64,000 nt of DNA from Roseovarius sp. 217 (GCF_000152845.1 NZ_CH902584.1:964327-1028326), one strand, 5' to 3'; shown: positions 25,443 to 35,625, numbered from the stretch's first letter. Notes: generated by a model from the sequence alone, not told the origin. Numbers and translations: made by a program.

Positions 25443-28061
25443 ATGGACTTCAATAAGTTCACGGAACGGTCGCGTGGTTTCATTCAGGCCGCCCAGACTA
25501 TCGCCATGCGCGAAAGCCACCAGAAACTGGCCCCCGAACACATTCTCAAGGCGCTGCTCGATGACCCAGAGGGTCTGGCCAGCAATCTGATCAAACGTGC
25601 CGGTGGCGCGCCCGAGCGCGTGACACAGGCCAATGATATTGCCCTGTCCAAGATTCCGCAGGTGTCCGGCGATGCCGGGCAGACCTATATGGACCAACAG
25701 ACCGGCAAGGTTCTGGCCGAGGCCGAGAAACTGGCGCAAAAGGCGGGTGACAGCTTTGTCCCCGTCGAGCGTATCCTCACCGCATTGGCGCTGGTGAAAT
25801 CCCCCGCCAAAGAGGCGCTGGCGGCTGGGGCAGTTTCCGCCCAAAAGATCAACGAGGCGATCAACGACATTCGCAAGGGGCGCACGGCGGATTCTGCCTC
25901 GGCAGAGGACACCTATGAGGCGCTGGAGAAATATGCCCGCGACCTGACCAAGGCGGCGCGTGAGGGCAAGATTGATCCCATCATTGGCCGTGACGATGAA
26001 ATCCGCCGCGCCATGCAGGTGCTCAGCCGCCGGACCAAGAACAACCCGGTTCTGATCGGTGAGCCGGGGGTGGGTAAAACCGCCATCGCCGAGGGTCTGG
26101 CCCTGCGCATCGTCAATGGCGATGTGCCGGAATCCCTGCGTAACAAGCGTCTGTTGTCGCTCGACATGGGCGCGCTGATCGCGGGGGCCAAGTATCGCGG
26201 CGAATTCGAGGAGCGGCTCAAGGGCGTGCTCAACGAGGTAACGCAGGCGGCGGGCGAGATCATCCTGTTCATCGACGAGATGCACACGCTGGTAGGGGCC
26301 GGCAAGGCCGATGGCGCGATGGATGCCGCAAACCTGATCAAACCGGCGCTGGCGCGCGGCGAGTTGCACTGTATCGGCGCGACCACGCTCGATGAATACC
26401 GCAAGCATGTGGAAAAGGACGCGGCGCTTGCCCGCCGGTTCCAGCCGCTGATGGTTGAGGAGCCGACGGTCGAGGATACGATTTCGATCCTGCGGGGCAT
26501 CAAAGAGAAATACGAACTGCACCACGGCGTGCGCATCTCTGACTCGGCGCTGGTGGCGGCGGCGACGCTCTCGCATCGCTATATCACCGACCGGTTCCTT
26601 CCCGACAAGGCGATCGACCTGATGGACGAGGCCGCGAGCCGTCTGCGCATGGAAGTGGACAGCAAGCCCGAAGAGTTGGACGCGCTCGATCGTGAGATCC
26701 TGCAAAAGCAGATCGAGGCAGAGGCGCTCAAGAAAGAGGACGACGCCGCCTCGCGTGATCGGCTGGAAAAGCTGGAGCGGGAACTGGGCGACTTGCAGCA
26801 GCGCTCTGCCGAGATGACCGCCAAATGGCAGGCCGAGCGCGACAAGCTGGCCGGGGCGCGCGACATCAAGGAGCAGCTTGACCGCGCCCGCGCAGAATTG
26901 GACATCGCCAAGCGCGAAGGCAATCTCGCGCGCGCCGGTGAGTTGAGCTATGGCGTCATTCCGGGGCTGGAGAAGCATCTGGCCGAGGCCGAAACCCAGG
27001 GTGACGATGGCGTCATGGTCGAAGAGGCCGTTCGCCCCGAGCAAATCGCGCAGGTGGTGGAACGCTGGACCGGCATCCCCACCGCCAAGATGCTGGAGGG
27101 CGAGCGCGACAAGCTGCTCGGCATGGAGGACAACCTGCACCGCCGCGTGATCGGTCAGAACACCGCCGTCAAGGCCGTGGCCAATGCCGTGCGCCGGGCG
27201 CGGGCGGGTCTCAATGACGAAGGCCGCCCTCTGGGCTCTTTCCTCTTTCTCGGGCCGACCGGCGTGGGCAAGACCGAACTGACCAAAGCGGTGGCCGAGT
27301 TCCTCTTTGACGATGACAGCGCCATGGTGCGGATCGACATGTCCGAATTCATGGAGAAGCATTCAGTGTCGCGTCTGATCGGCGCACCTCCGGGCTATGT
27401 CGGGTATGACGAGGGCGGTGTTCTGACTGAGGCCGTGCGCCGCAGGCCCTATCAGGTGGTCCTGTTCGACGAGGTCGAAAAGGCGCATCCCGAGGTGTTC
27501 AACGTGCTCTTGCAGGTGCTCGACGATGGCGTGCTGACCGATGGTCAGGGGCGCACCGTGGACTTCAAGCAGACGCTGATCATCTTGACGTCGAACCTTG
27601 GCTCTCAGGCGCTCAGTCAGTTGCCTGAAGGCTCGGATGCCGCCACCGCCAAGCGCGACGTGATGGACGCCGTGCGCGCGCATTTCCGGCCCGAGTTCCT
27701 CAACCGGCTGGATGAGATCGTGGTGTTCGACCGGCTCACAAGACCGCAGATGGACGGTATCGTCGATATCCAGATGGCACGTCTGCTCAAGCGGCTGGCG
27801 GCGCGCAAGATCCGTCTGGAGCTGGATGACGCTGCCCACAAATGGCTGGCCGACGAGGGCTATGATCCCGTCTATGGCGCGCGCCCGCTGAAACGGGTGA
27901 TCCAGCGCGCGTTGCAGGATCCTTTGGCCGAGGCGCTCTTGGCGGGGGATATCCTCGACGGGGCCGTGGTGCCGGTGACGGCGGGGCCTGAGGGGCTGAT
28001 CATCGGCGACCGGGTGGGCAACACCACGCAGGAACCGCCACAGAACGCCGTGGTTCACTAA
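25443..28061 (+). CDS. clpB: ATP-dependent chaperone ClpB
   Basis: 872 residues from the ATG at 25443, with AAGGAG 7 nt upstream; the longer frame from 25266 includes the promoter. It has an N-terminal Clp repeat domain (1-145), AAA-1 with Walker A GEPGVGKT at 206-213 and [13 protein letters not shown], the coiled-coil middle domain typical of ClpB (about 405-530), then AAA-2 with GPTGVGKT at 604-611. It works as a hexamer in the cytoplasm with DnaK to dissolve aggregates. The sigma-32-like promoter fits its heat-shock role. Confidence 0.96.
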   Translation: MDFNKFTERSRGFIQAAQTIAMRESHQKLAPEHILKALLDDPEGLASNLIKRAGGAPERVTQANDIALSKIPQVSGDAGQTYMDQQTGKVLAEAEKLAQKAGDSFVPVERILTALALVKSPAKEALAAGAVSAQKINEAINDIRKGRTADSASAEDTYEALEKYARDLTKAAREGKIDPIIGRDDEIRRAMQVLSRRTKNNPVLIGEPGVGKTAIAEGLALRIVNGDVPESLRNKRLLSLDMGALIAGAKYRGEFEERLKGVLNEVTQAAGEIILFIDEMHTLVGAGKADGAMDAANLIKPALARGELHCIGATTLDEYRKHVEKDAALARRFQPLMVEEPTVEDTISILRGIKEKYELHHGVRISDSALVAAATLSHRYITDRFLPDKAIDLMDEAASRLRMEVDSKPEELDALDREILQKQIEAEALKKEDDAASRDRLEKLERELGDLQQRSAEMTAKWQAERDKLAGARDIKEQLDRARAELDIAKREGNLARAGELSYGVIPGLEKHLAEAETQGDDGVMVEEAVRPEQIAQVVERWTGIPTAKMLEGERDKLLGMEDNLHRRVIGQNTAVKAVANAVRRARAGLNDEGRPLGSFLFLGPTGVGKTELTKAVAEFLFDDDSAMVRIDMSEFMEKHSVSRLIGAPPGYVGYDEGGVLTEAVRRRPYQVVLFDEVEKAHPEVFNVLLQVLDDGVLTDGQGRTVDFKQTLIILTSNLGSQALSQLPEGSDAATAKRDVMDAVRAHFRPEFLNRLDEIVVFDRLTRPQMDGIVDIQMARLLKRLAARKIRLELDDAAHKWLADEGYDPVYGARPLKRVIQRALQDPLAEALLAGDILDGAVVPVTAGPEGLIIGDRVGNTTQEPPQNAVVH

Positions 28062-28066
28062 ATCAA

Positions 28067-28098
28067 AACCGCCCCTCTGAATGGTCAGGGGGGCGGTT
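28067..28098 (+). terminator. Terminator-like hairpin after clpB
   Basis: Arms 28067-28080 and 28085-28098 form a 14 bp stem with one wobble pair and a 4 nt loop, starting 5 bp after the clpB stop. The following CTGGCCTTTT has a delayed T-run. Confidence 0.65.
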
Positions 28099-28126
28099 CT
28101 GGCCTTTTGCTGGCATTGGTCCCGTG

Positions 28127-28345
28127 CGATGAGCCGCGCGATCGCTGGGCCGGGGACTAGCGATGCAACGGCGGCAACTGCCACTTGATGCAAGCAAAGT
28201 CCGTATGACTTCAAAGAGATGCACACCATCTCAAAATCGCTAGGCCGTCACGCCAAAGGCGTGCCGAGGCAAAGCGGCGCACCTTCGGTGCGACGGACGG
28301 CCCAGCGATCGCGCGGCGGCGCTTCGCGCCTTGTTCCGCGCGCGT
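28127..28345. repeat. Structured intergenic repeat, copy B (nested inverted repeats)
   Basis: Perfect 19 bp arms at 28134-28152 and 28298-28316 flank a centre that matches copy A (912-1137), for example GGGCCGGGGACTAGCGAT, GGCAACTGCCACTT and AAATCGCTAGGCCG. Relative to copy A about 47 bp are added between 28246 and 28292, carrying two further hairpins (CACGCC-AAA-GGCGTG and GCACC-TTCG-GTGC). The outer right arm of copy A is not conserved. Like copy A it lies between convergent genes (clpB and the DUF1989 gene). Together with the clpB terminator it fills the 323 bp gene-free stretch. Confidence 0.75.
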
Positions 28346-28384
28346 GGCAAATTAAACGACCGCAACTGGCCCAAAACCCACTCT

Positions 28385-29230
28385 CTACCGACCGTGACTC
28401 CCATCATACCCGTTGCGCGCGGGGCTCTGCCATCCCTGCAGCGGGCCCTTCACAGGCGCGAACACCTCGACCAGCATCGGATAGCAGGCCGCCGTATCGC
28501 TGGTATGCTCGGACGAGCAATCGCCACCGGGACAGGCGCTGAGCGCGCCAAGCAGGTCTATCTCGGCGAAAAACTCCAGATAGTCGCCGGGGCGGACCGG
28601 GCTGGCCTTCATGAAATACTGCCCCGTATCGCGGGTGAATCCGGTACACATAAAGACGTTGAGCACGTCATGCACATGGCGCTCAGCCTCTGCCAAACTC
28701 ACGCCCAACTCATCCGCCAAGGCGCGCGTCAGGTTGGAATGGCAGCAATGGTGATACTGCACACCTGACAGCAGATTACCGGTATAGGGATCGCAGCGCG
28801 TGCCGATCACATCATGCACAGAGCCACCGAATTCGTCGATCCCGTACCAGCCCAATGTGTCCTCGACAATCGTGGCAATCGGCCGCAGATGCGGGAAAGA
28901 TGACCAGAGCCGCTCGCCGCGCGTCACATGCGTGCCATGCAGCGCCCGCGTCTTGCCGGAATAAAACCGCTCTGACAGGTCCGTCGCGTTCCACAGGTTG
29001 AGGTCGCCCACCTGCGGCCCCTCGACGCTGGTGATCCGGAAAAACTGACCCGCAGCGACGCGAAAACAGGCGGCCTCGCGCGGAGGGATCACCACTTCTG
29101 CCAGCTTCTCTGCCCCCTCGCGCGCGGCGGCATAGAGCGCCAGATCAGGCTGCGCCAGCGTGTCATTGGGATAGCAGATCACCGGGCGCAGCGCACGGCG
29201 GGCCTCGGCATCGGCGGGGGCTTGGGTCAT
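28385..29230 (-). CDS. DUF1989 (urea carboxylase-associated) family protein
   Basis: 281 residues. The conserved stretch from about 45 to 230 (PREAACFRVAAGQFFRITS, GDLNLWN, TRALHGTHVTRG, YHHCCHSNLTRAL, NVFMCTGF) is that of DUF1989, found in the UAAP proteins next to urea carboxylase. The Cys and His residues in HHCCHSN and the C-terminal CPGGDCSS could bind metal. No urea carboxylase or allophanate hydrolase is nearby, so the role is open. It starts 10 bp downstream of the next gene's end on the same strand. Confidence 0.75.
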   Translation of the reverse strand: MTQAPADAEARRALRPVICYPNDTLAQPDLALYAAAREGAEKLAEVVIPPREAACFRVAAGQFFRITSVEGPQVGDLNLWNATDLSERFYSGKTRALHGTHVTRGERLWSSFPHLRPIATIVEDTLGWYGIDEFGGSVHDVIGTRCDPYTGNLLSGVQYHHCCHSNLTRALADELGVSLAEAERHVHDVLNVFMCTGFTRDTGQYFMKASPVRPGDYLEFFAEIDLLGALSACPGGDCSSEHTSDTAACYPMLVEVFAPVKGPLQGWQSPARNGYDGSHGR

Positions 29231-29240
29231 CTCACACCTC

Positions 29241-29447
29241 TCAGGGATTGCGGGGGTTCACCACGCAATCCAAAGGCGGTTTGCCCGTGGATGTAAAGAC
29301 CTCTGCCCCGCAGGCCATGCAGCGATAATAAAACTGCCCGTCGCGATCCTGTCGCCGGTCCGCCCGCCAGCGGCAGACGCGTGTGCGCCGGTTGGACAGG
29401 ATCAGCACCAGCACAAAGGCTATGATCAGGCCGACCACGACAAGCAT
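29241..29447 (-). CDS. Small single-pass membrane protein with a Cys-x-x-Cys element
   Basis: 68 residues: an N-terminal membrane helix (2-18), a basic stretch RRTRVCRWRADRRQDRDG, then YYRCMACGAEVFTSTGKPPLDC. The CxxC plus flanking Cys residues look like a small zinc-ribbon fragment. The family is not recognised by name. It lies 4 bp after the peroxidase-related gene and 10 bp before the DUF1989 gene, so the three are probably one operon. Confidence 0.65.
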   Translation of the reverse strand: MLVVVGLIIAFVLVLILSNRRTRVCRWRADRRQDRDGQFYYRCMACGAEVFTSTGKPPLDCVVNPRNP

Positions 29448-29451
29448 GCAA

Positions 29452-30027
29452 CTATCCCTTGGCCATTGCCTCTATCATTTCACCGAACCGGCGATAGGTT
29501 GCCGCCTGATCCCCGGGCGTCGATCCTGCCGCGGGATGGCCGTCTGGCGCCTCGGCATAGTCAAAATTTACGCCCGTCCCCTCGATGATCCGGTTCATCA
29601 TGTTAAAGAGTGCGCAGACCTGCACCGCCTCATAGAGCGCCGCCTCGGACCAGCCCGCGTCATAGACCGCCTGCGCGTCGCGCTTGATCAGCTTGCTCGG
29701 CAGGGTGTTGAGCTTGGCCACATAAGCCAGCACCGGGCGTAGTCTTTCGTCCACCGGCGCTGTCTCGAAATCCTCGATCAATGCGTCGATGAGCGCGCCG
29801 TCGATCCCAAAGACCTCGGCATAGGCGCGATGCGCGCCGGTGCAAAAGGAACAGGCATTGAGGGCCGAAACATAGGTCGCGATCAACTCACGCTCGCCCA
29901 CGCTCAATTCCCCGTCGCCGCGCAAGAGACCGTCGGTATACTCCATGAGCGGGCGAACGTTATGGGGAAACCGCGCGTATAGATCCCTCAGATGCGCGGG
30001 ATCAGGCAGGCTTGGCAATAGCGGCAT
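29452..30027 (-). CDS. Peroxidase-related / carboxymuconolactone decarboxylase (AhpD-like) family protein
   Basis: 191 residues from the ATG at 30027 (AGGAG 8 nt upstream). The AhpD-fold active-site motif SALNACSFCTGAHRAYAEVFG is at about 55-75, with the C-x-x-C pair and His. The second half (LNTLPSKLIKRDAQAVYDAGWSEAALYEAV) matches the uncharacterised peroxidase-related subgroup. It may reduce peroxides through the Cys pair, but no partner reductase is adjacent. Function beyond the fold is inferred. Confidence 0.82.
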   Translation of the reverse strand: MPLLPSLPDPAHLRDLYARFPHNVRPLMEYTDGLLRGDGELSVGERELIATYVSALNACSFCTGAHRAYAEVFGIDGALIDALIEDFETAPVDERLRPVLAYVAKLNTLPSKLIKRDAQAVYDAGWSEAALYEAVQVCALFNMMNRIIEGTGVNFDYAEAPDGHPAAGSTPGDQAATYRRFGEMIEAMAKG

Positions 30028-30126
30028 CGGGTCATCTCCTCTGGTTGCAGGGGACAGTCCCGCAGCACGGGCCAAAAGAAAACCCCCGCCGTTTCCGGCA
30101 GGGGCCACATCTGCGTGAACGCTCAA

Positions 30127-30288
30127 TCAGGCGTCGTAATACGCGTACATCTGCTCCAAGGCATCGACGCCCGGTGCTGTGGACTGGTTGGCGGGTGCCT
30201 CCGGACTGTAGTAAACCGCCACCCAATCAGGGGTTTCGGCTTTCGGGGACGGGACCGGGTTCACGGGTTTTTTGGCCGGGTAAGCCAT
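30127..30288 (-). CDS. Small Pro-rich hypothetical protein
   Basis: 53 residues from the ATG at 30288, which has GGAGAT upstream; a longer frame to 30387 lacks a ribosome site. The first part is Lys/Pro-rich (AYPAKKPVNPVPSPKAE) and the end is acidic and Tyr-rich (DALEQMYAYYDA). No signal or membrane helix. Family unknown; it is retained because of the good ribosome site and its place in a same-strand series. Confidence 0.5.
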   Translation of the reverse strand: MAYPAKKPVNPVPSPKAETPDWVAVYYSPEAPANQSTAPGVDALEQMYAYYDA

Positions 30289-30411
30289 GGCATTATCTCC
30301 ATATTTCCTATGTTGGAAACATAAGACGCTGCACCGCAGCATAAACCCACATCCCTGCATGTTCGCCATGCAGGAACCGCATGGCAAACGTCGCGCAATG
30401 GTGGATTTACC

Positions 30412-31557
30412 TCAGCCCGCCCGCTCCATCGCCTCGACCGACAAGACCGTTGGCAGATGGCGCGCGATCTCGGTCCAGCTCTCGCCTTCATCCCGGCTCG
30501 CAAAGACAGAGCCGGTATTGGTGCCAAAATAGACGCCAACTGGGCTGGAGGTATCCGTGGCCATGGCCTGACGCAGCACGGTGAAATAGCAATTCTGTCC
30601 GGGCAACCCCTCACGCTTAGCTATCCAGCTGTTTCCGCCATCGGTGGATTTCCACACCGCCGCCGCAGCCTCCGGGGGATATCGCCCCTCGGTATCACCG
30701 TTGAGCGGCAAGACCCAAACCGTCAGAGCATCGTGCGGATGCACAGCGATGGGAAAACCAAAGGTCGAGGGCAATCCGACCGTGATGTCCTCCCATGTCC
30801 TTGCCCCGTCAGTGCTGCGAAACACGCCATGATGATTCTGCTGATAGATCACTTCATCCCCCGCCGCGCGCGCCATGTTATGCACGCAGTGTCCAATCTC
30901 GCCGTCACTCGGTGCCGCCGGGTGGTTATGTTCGGCGCTGGCACCGGCGTTCGACAGACGATTGCGACGCACCCATGTTTCGCCCCCATCTTCCGTGGCA
31001 AAAACGCCCGCCGCAGAAATCCCCAGCCAGAGCTTGTCCGGCTCCTGCGGATCGCTGAGGATCGTGTGCAGCACCAGCCCCGCAGCGCCGGGATTCCAGC
31101 TTTCCCGCGATGGATGATTGTTCAGGCCTTCAACCCGGTCCCAGCTTTGCCCACCATCCCGGCTGACAAAAAGCGTCGCTGGCTTTGCCCCCGCATAGAG
31201 CGTGTCATGCGCATGATGCAGCGACCAGATTGACGATACCTCGCCATCATAAGGGGCCTCGACTGGCTTCCAGCCAAACATCCCAGCCAATTTCGGATCA
31301 TTTGCAGCCCATTCGTCCAACTGGCCATTCGAGAGCTTGGAAAGGGTCCAGCTTTCGCCGTCATCGTCTGACCGCCAGACACCTGCGCCGTGCCATTCAC
31401 CGCCGCCCGCCGCCCAAAACCGCCCGGTCTCCGGATCACCCACCACATGATTGATCGGCCAGCCATCGCAGAACGGACCTTCGACGTCCCAGCGCCCATC
31501 ATCGGAACGTAGCAGGAATGCACCCTTGGTGGTGCCCACCATGATTGTCATCGACAT
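30412..31557 (-). CDS. Asp-box (BNR) repeat beta-propeller protein, sialidase-like fold
   Basis: 381 residues, no signal peptide. Six Asp-box motifs of the form S-x-D-x-G-x-x-W are spaced along the chain: SDDDGESW, SRDGGQSW, TEDGGETW, STDGARTW, STDGGNSW, SRDEGESW. This predicts a sialidase/Vps10-type propeller. The Arg triad and catalytic residues of true sialidases were not found, so a cytoplasmic binding or unknown glycosidase role is more honest. It is often annotated as exo-alpha-sialidase. The next gene on the strand begins after 124 bp. Confidence 0.72.
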   Translation of the reverse strand: MSMTIMVGTTKGAFLLRSDDGRWDVEGPFCDGWPINHVVGDPETGRFWAAGGGEWHGAGVWRSDDDGESWTLSKLSNGQLDEWAANDPKLAGMFGWKPVEAPYDGEVSSIWSLHHAHDTLYAGAKPATLFVSRDGGQSWDRVEGLNNHPSRESWNPGAAGLVLHTILSDPQEPDKLWLGISAAGVFATEDGGETWVRRNRLSNAGASAEHNHPAAPSDGEIGHCVHNMARAAGDEVIYQQNHHGVFRSTDGARTWEDITVGLPSTFGFPIAVHPHDALTVWVLPLNGDTEGRYPPEAAAAVWKSTDGGNSWIAKREGLPGQNCYFTVLRQAMATDTSSPVGVYFGTNTGSVFASRDEGESWTEIARHLPTVLSVEAMERAG

Positions 31558-31663
31558 ATCAAAGGTCCTCCCATTTCTGAGAGAATATCACAGTCGCAAC
31601 ACGACTCCCAAAGCCTATCCCGCAGATCGGCAGGCTGTTGCCCACCGCAAGAATGTCAGGACC

Positions 31664-32443
31664 TCAGACGTGCCGCTCGACCATCTGTTTCTTGATCTCG
31701 GCAATCGCCTTGGCCGGGTTCAAACCCTTGGGACAGGTCTTGGTGCAGTTCATGATCGTGTGGCACCGATAGAGCTTGAACGGATCTTCCAGATCATCCA
31801 GACGCTCGCCCGTCGCCTCATCGCGGCTGTCGATGATCCAGCGATAGGCATGCAAGAGCGCTGCCGGTCCAAGGTATTTGTCGCCATTCCACCAATAGGA
31901 CGGGCACGAGGTCGAGCAACAGGCGCACATCACGCATTCATAAAGACCGTCCAGCTTTTCGCGGTCCTCGATCGACTGCTTCCATTCCTTGGCGGGGGCG
32001 TTGGTCTTGGTTTCCAGCCAGGGCATGATGCTGGCATGCTGGGCGTAGAAATGCGTGAGATCGGGGATCAGGTCCTTGACCACCGGCATATGCGGCAACG
32101 GATAGATCTTCACGTCGCCCTTGATCTCATCCATGCCATAAATGCAGGCCAGCGTATTGATCCCGTCGATATTCATCGCGCAAGATCCGCAGATCCCCTC
32201 ACGGCAAGAGCGGCGGAAGGTGAGCGTGGGATCAATCTCGTTCTTGATCTTGATCAGCGCGTCCAGAACCATCGGGCCACAGGTGTCCATATCGACGAAA
32301 TAAGTATCGACCTGCGGGTTTTTCCCATCATCCGGGTTCCAGCGGTAAATCTGGAACTTGCGCACAGTCTTGGCCCCTTCGGGCTTGGGCCATGTCTTGC
32401 CCGTCGTCATGCGCGAATTCTTGGGGAGTGTGAGTTGAACCAT
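31664..32443 (-). CDS. sdhB: Succinate dehydrogenase iron-sulfur subunit (SdhB)
   Basis: 259 residues. [2Fe-2S] cysteines are in [15 protein letters not shown] near 80-94; the second cluster set is in [16 protein letters not shown] near 170-185 and [17 protein letters not shown] near 230. It passes electrons from the SdhA flavin to quinone at the membrane. It is the last gene of sdhC-D-A-(lipoprotein)-B. The small lipoprotein gene between sdhA and sdhB is unusual. Confidence 0.96.
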   Translation of the reverse strand: MVQLTLPKNSRMTTGKTWPKPEGAKTVRKFQIYRWNPDDGKNPQVDTYFVDMDTCGPMVLDALIKIKNEIDPTLTFRRSCREGICGSCAMNIDGINTLACIYGMDEIKGDVKIYPLPHMPVVKDLIPDLTHFYAQHASIMPWLETKTNAPAKEWKQSIEDREKLDGLYECVMCACCSTSCPSYWWNGDKYLGPAALLHAYRWIIDSRDEATGERLDDLEDPFKLYRCHTIMNCTKTCPKGLNPAKAIAEIKKQMVERHV

Positions 32444-32457
32444 CTTGCTACTCCTTG

Positions 32458-32778
32458 TCAGCCGCCCAAGAGGGTCAGGCTATTTTGGGCAATACATTGC
32501 ACGGCCTCGGGGCGCTGCGCGATTGCGATCACTTGTTGCGTGGTCTCCGGCGTCACCCCTGTGACGCTTGCGCTCGCGATCTGGATGATTTCACCGGCAG
32601 AGGCGGCATCAATCACGCAATCGGTGATCGGGGCAGCGTTGAGACCCGGAAACCGCTGCGCCACGACCGTGTTGACCACGCTCTTGGCCTGCGCGCGCGC
32701 GAGGCCGTCCGCGACCTGATTGGTCGCCTCACAGGCGCTCAGAGCCGCAAGCGCGAGACAGGCCAAAGCAATCCGCAT
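32458..32778 (-). CDS. Small lipoprotein encoded inside the sdh operon
   Basis: 106 residues. A lipoprotein signal with lipobox LSAC puts the lipidated Cys at residue 16. The mature part has a second and third Cys ([17 protein letters not shown]) that could form a disulfide. Its ATG overlaps the sdhA stop by one base and sdhB follows after 14 bp, so it is translated with the complex II subunits. I do not recognise a functional family; a role in complex II assembly is only a guess from position. Confidence 0.78.
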   Translation of the reverse strand: MRIALACLALAALSACEATNQVADGLARAQAKSVVNTVVAQRFPGLNAAPITDCVIDAASAGEIIQIASASVTGVTPETTQQVIAIAQRPEAVQCIAQNSLTLLGG

Positions 32779-34580
32779 CAGAACGTCCGTTCCTTTGGCG
32801 CGATCTTCTTGAGGCTGATACCGCCCTCATCCTCGGTCGTCAGAGGATCGGTGATGATCGGGCGATAGCTGAGATCGACGGTATTGCCTTCGACCCGTGC
32901 AATCGTGTGCACGCGCCATTTTTCATCGTCGCGGGTGCTGAAATCCTCATGCGCATGCGCGCCCCGGCTTTCTTGCCGTGCCTCGGCACCAAAGATCGTG
33001 GCGAGTGCGTTGGGCATCAGGTTGGTCAGTTCCAGCGTTTCCATCAGGTCGCTGTTCCACACGAGGCTCCGGTCCGTGACCTTGATATCGTCCATCTTGG
33101 CCGCCACGGCCTTCATCTTCTCGACGCCTTCGGCCAGCGTTTTCGAGGTGCGGAACACGGCGGCATCGGCCTGCATCGTGCGCTGCATCTCGAGCCGCAA
33201 CTCGGCCGTCGGAATTTTGCCGGTCGCGTGACGCAGCGCGTCAAAGCGCGTTAATGCCTTGTCGACTTCGGCCTTGTTGGTGCCCGGAACGGCGGACTCG
33301 GCGTCCACCACCTTGCCTGCGCGAATGGCGGCGGCGCGGCCAAACACCACGAGGTCAATCAGCGAGTTGGAGCCAAGCCGGTTCGCGCCATGCACGCTTG
33401 CACAGCCCGCCTCACCCACAGCCATCAGACCGGGGACGACGTTATGGGGATTGTCCTTGGTGGGATTGACCACCTCGCCCCAATAATTCGTCGGCACACC
33501 GCCCATGTTGTAGTGGACGGTGGGCAGAACCGGGATCGGTTCCTTGGTGACGTCCACACCCGCAAAGATGCGCGCGCTTTCGGAAATGCCGGGCAGGCGC
33601 AGATGCAGCGCCTCGGGTGGCAGGTGGCTGAGGTTGAGGTGAATATGATCACCATCCGCCCCCACGCCGCGCCCTTCGCGGATTTCCATGGTCATGCAGC
33701 GGCTGACATAGTCGCGGGGGGCGAGATCCTTGTAGTTGGGCGCATAACGCTCCATGAACCGTTCACCCTCGGAATTGGTGAGGTATCCGCCCTCGCCGCG
33801 CGCGCCCTCGGTGATGAGGCAGCCCGCGCCGAAAATACCAGTCGGGTGGAATTGCACGAATTCCATGTCTTGCAGCGGCAGGCCGGCGCGCGCCACCATG
33901 CCACCACCATCGCCGGTGCAGGTATGGGCAGAGGTCGCCGAAAAATAGGCCCGGCCATAGCCGCCGGTGGCCAGCACGACCATCTTGGCGTTAAAGACAT
34001 GAATGGTGCCATCGTCCAGCTTCCAGCAGACGACGCCGGTGCAGGTGCCATCGGTCATCACCAGATCAATGGCGAAATACTCGATGTAGAACTCGGCCTT
34101 CTGCTTGAGGCTCTGACCATAGAGCGTATGCAGGATCGCGTGCCCCGTCCGGTCGGCGGCGGCGCAGGTGCGCTGCACCGGCGGGCCTTCGCCGAATTCC
34201 GTTGTATGGCCGCCGAACGGGCGCTGATAGATCTTGCCCTCTTCGGTGCGCGAGAACGGCACGCCGTAATGTTCCAGCTCATAGACCGCCTTGGGGGCCT
34301 CGCGCGCGAGATATTCCATCGCGTCGGTATCGCCCAGCCAATCCGAGCCCTTGATCGTGTCATACATATGCCACTGCCAGCTGTCGGGGCCCATGTTACC
34401 AAGGCTTGCCGCAATGCCGCCCTGCGCCGCCACGGTATGTGAACGGGTCGGGAAAACCTTGGTCACACAAGCGGTGCGCAGCCCCTGTTCGGCCATGCCC
34501 AGCGTCGCGCGCAAGCCCGCCCCGCCCGCGCCCACAACAACGACGTCATAATCATGCGTCTCGTATTCATAAGCAGCCAT
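32778..34580 (-). CDS. sdhA: Succinate dehydrogenase flavoprotein subunit (SdhA)
   Basis: 600 residues. FAD site [19 protein letters not shown] near 16-34, the covalent-FAD His in [14 protein letters not shown] near 45-58, and substrate-binding segments [21 protein letters not shown] and [20 protein letters not shown]. Full length for the family. It oxidises succinate to fumarate in the TCA cycle and feeds electrons into the quinone pool. It follows sdhD by 11 bp. Confidence 0.97.
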   Translation of the reverse strand: MAAYEYETHDYDVVVVGAGGAGLRATLGMAEQGLRTACVTKVFPTRSHTVAAQGGIAASLGNMGPDSWQWHMYDTIKGSDWLGDTDAMEYLAREAPKAVYELEHYGVPFSRTEEGKIYQRPFGGHTTEFGEGPPVQRTCAAADRTGHAILHTLYGQSLKQKAEFYIEYFAIDLVMTDGTCTGVVCWKLDDGTIHVFNAKMVVLATGGYGRAYFSATSAHTCTGDGGGMVARAGLPLQDMEFVQFHPTGIFGAGCLITEGARGEGGYLTNSEGERFMERYAPNYKDLAPRDYVSRCMTMEIREGRGVGADGDHIHLNLSHLPPEALHLRLPGISESARIFAGVDVTKEPIPVLPTVHYNMGGVPTNYWGEVVNPTKDNPHNVVPGLMAVGEAGCASVHGANRLGSNSLIDLVVFGRAAAIRAGKVVDAESAVPGTNKAEVDKALTRFDALRHATGKIPTAELRLEMQRTMQADAAVFRTSKTLAEGVEKMKAVAAKMDDIKVTDRSLVWNSDLMETLELTNLMPNALATIFGAEARQESRGAHAHEDFSTRDDEKWRVHTIARVEGNTVDLSYRPIITDPLTTEDEGGISLKKIAPKERTF

Positions 34581-34591
34581 TTAATACTTCC

Positions 34592-34963
34592 TCACAGCGC
34601 GATCTTGGCGAGGGCAAAAAGCCCGGTGGCGATCAGCCCATAACTTAGGACAGTCACCGCGATAATCAGGCCCCGGCGCATGCTGCCGTGGCTGTAATCC
34701 TCAATCATCGTCTGCGCGCCGCTGGCATAGTGCCGCAGCCCGAAAAAGATCACGAGACCCGTGAGGATTGCCATGCCGGGGTGGGCAAAGGCGGCCATCA
34801 CCTCGGTGCGGTCGCCGCCCAAAGCGCGGCCAAAGGCCACCAGAAACACCGGGATGATCAGCGCAAGACCCACGCCGGACAGCTTCATATACCAGAAATG
34901 TTCGGTCCCGGTGCCGGCGGCACCCTTGCCCTCGGCGCGTTTACGTGCGGTCAGATAGCGCAT
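34592..34963 (-). CDS. sdhD: Succinate dehydrogenase membrane anchor (SdhD)
   Basis: 123 residues with three membrane helices (about 25-45, 55-75, 95-118). The segment FGLRHYASGAQTMIEDYSHG holds the His and Asp-Tyr expected for heme b and quinone binding in SdhD. Pairs with SdhC to hold SdhAB at the inner membrane. Ten bp separate it from sdhC. Confidence 0.92.
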   Translation of the reverse strand: MRYLTARKRAEGKGAAGTGTEHFWYMKLSGVGLALIIPVFLVAFGRALGGDRTEVMAAFAHPGMAILTGLVIFFGLRHYASGAQTMIEDYSHGSMRRGLIIAVTVLSYGLIATGLFALAKIAL

Positions 34964-34973
34964 GATACTCTCC

Positions 34974-35357
34974 TCAAACCAGCAAAAGCGTGATGACGCT
35001 CAGCACGACCGACCCGATGATACAGGCCCAGCCCAGCTTTTCCGCCGTGGGAATATCCATCCCCTTGCCCGCATCGAAATAGAGATGCCGCAGCCCGGCC
35101 AGATAGTGATACCACACCGCCCAGAGAGAGAGCGTCAGCACCAGATCGCCAAACCAAGAGGTCAGCACCGCATCGGCCATTGCGAAATAATTGTCAGAGG
35201 TCGAAGCCGCCAGCAGCCACCACACAATCAGCGCTGCCGCCACCACCAGCGCATTGCCGGTGATCCGTGTCAGAATGGAGGTGATCGAGGTCAGTTGCGG
35301 ACGGTAAATTTGCAAGTGCGGCGAAAGCGGGCGTTCAACCTGTTTGGTTTCAGCCAT
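34974..35357 (-). CDS. sdhC: Succinate dehydrogenase cytochrome b556 subunit (SdhC)
   Basis: 127 residues from the ATG at 35357, which has AAGGAG 5-10 nt upstream; the longer frame crosses the promoter region. RPLSPHLQIYRPQLTSITSI near the N-terminus and WYHYLAGLRHLYFD in the second half are diagnostic, the latter giving the heme His. First gene of the sdh operon. A TATAAC -10 box is at 35416-35421 on the minus strand. Confidence 0.94.
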   Translation of the reverse strand: MAETKQVERPLSPHLQIYRPQLTSITSILTRITGNALVVAAALIVWWLLAASTSDNYFAMADAVLTSWFGDLVLTLSLWAVWYHYLAGLRHLYFDAGKGMDIPTAEKLGWACIIGSVVLSVITLLLV

Positions 35358-35496
35358 GGAGCAACTCCTTTGCAGATGGCGGGCGGCGCGATAGCCGTCT
35401 TTTGCTGCGCCTTTTGTTATACTTTTTCTCGGCTCTGTCACCTGTCCAGCATGACAAATCCCCCAATTAGGGTCAAATGGCCGCAAAAATTTTACT

Positions 35497-35530
35497 TTTG
35501 TGATCACGAAAATAATCGTGTGATCACAAA
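35497..35530. promoter_or_regulatory. Two GTGATCAC palindromes upstream of sdhC, candidate operators
   Basis: TTTGTGATCACGAA at 35497-35510 and CGTGTGATCACAAA at 35517-35530 are two near-palindromes in tandem, about 140-170 bp before the sdhC start and about 75 bp before its -10 box. The shared core TGTGATCACA also occurs at 35626-35641. GntR-type regulators of carbon metabolism bind palindromes of this shape, but the regulator is not identified in the window. Confidence 0.55.
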
Positions 35531-35625
35531 GCTCAAGCAAAGGAATCAAGGTTTCCGTCGCATTTGCCCCGAGTCTCTGGCCGACAGGGCACCGGCCACC
35601 CTGATGAAATCTTGAACAGACACGA

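Noticed and set aside
25365..27362. Long minus-strand frame opposite clpB (about 665 codons)
   Set aside because: It is a shadow of clpB in GC-rich DNA: no ribosome site, no recognisable domain, and the plus-strand protein is fully conserved.
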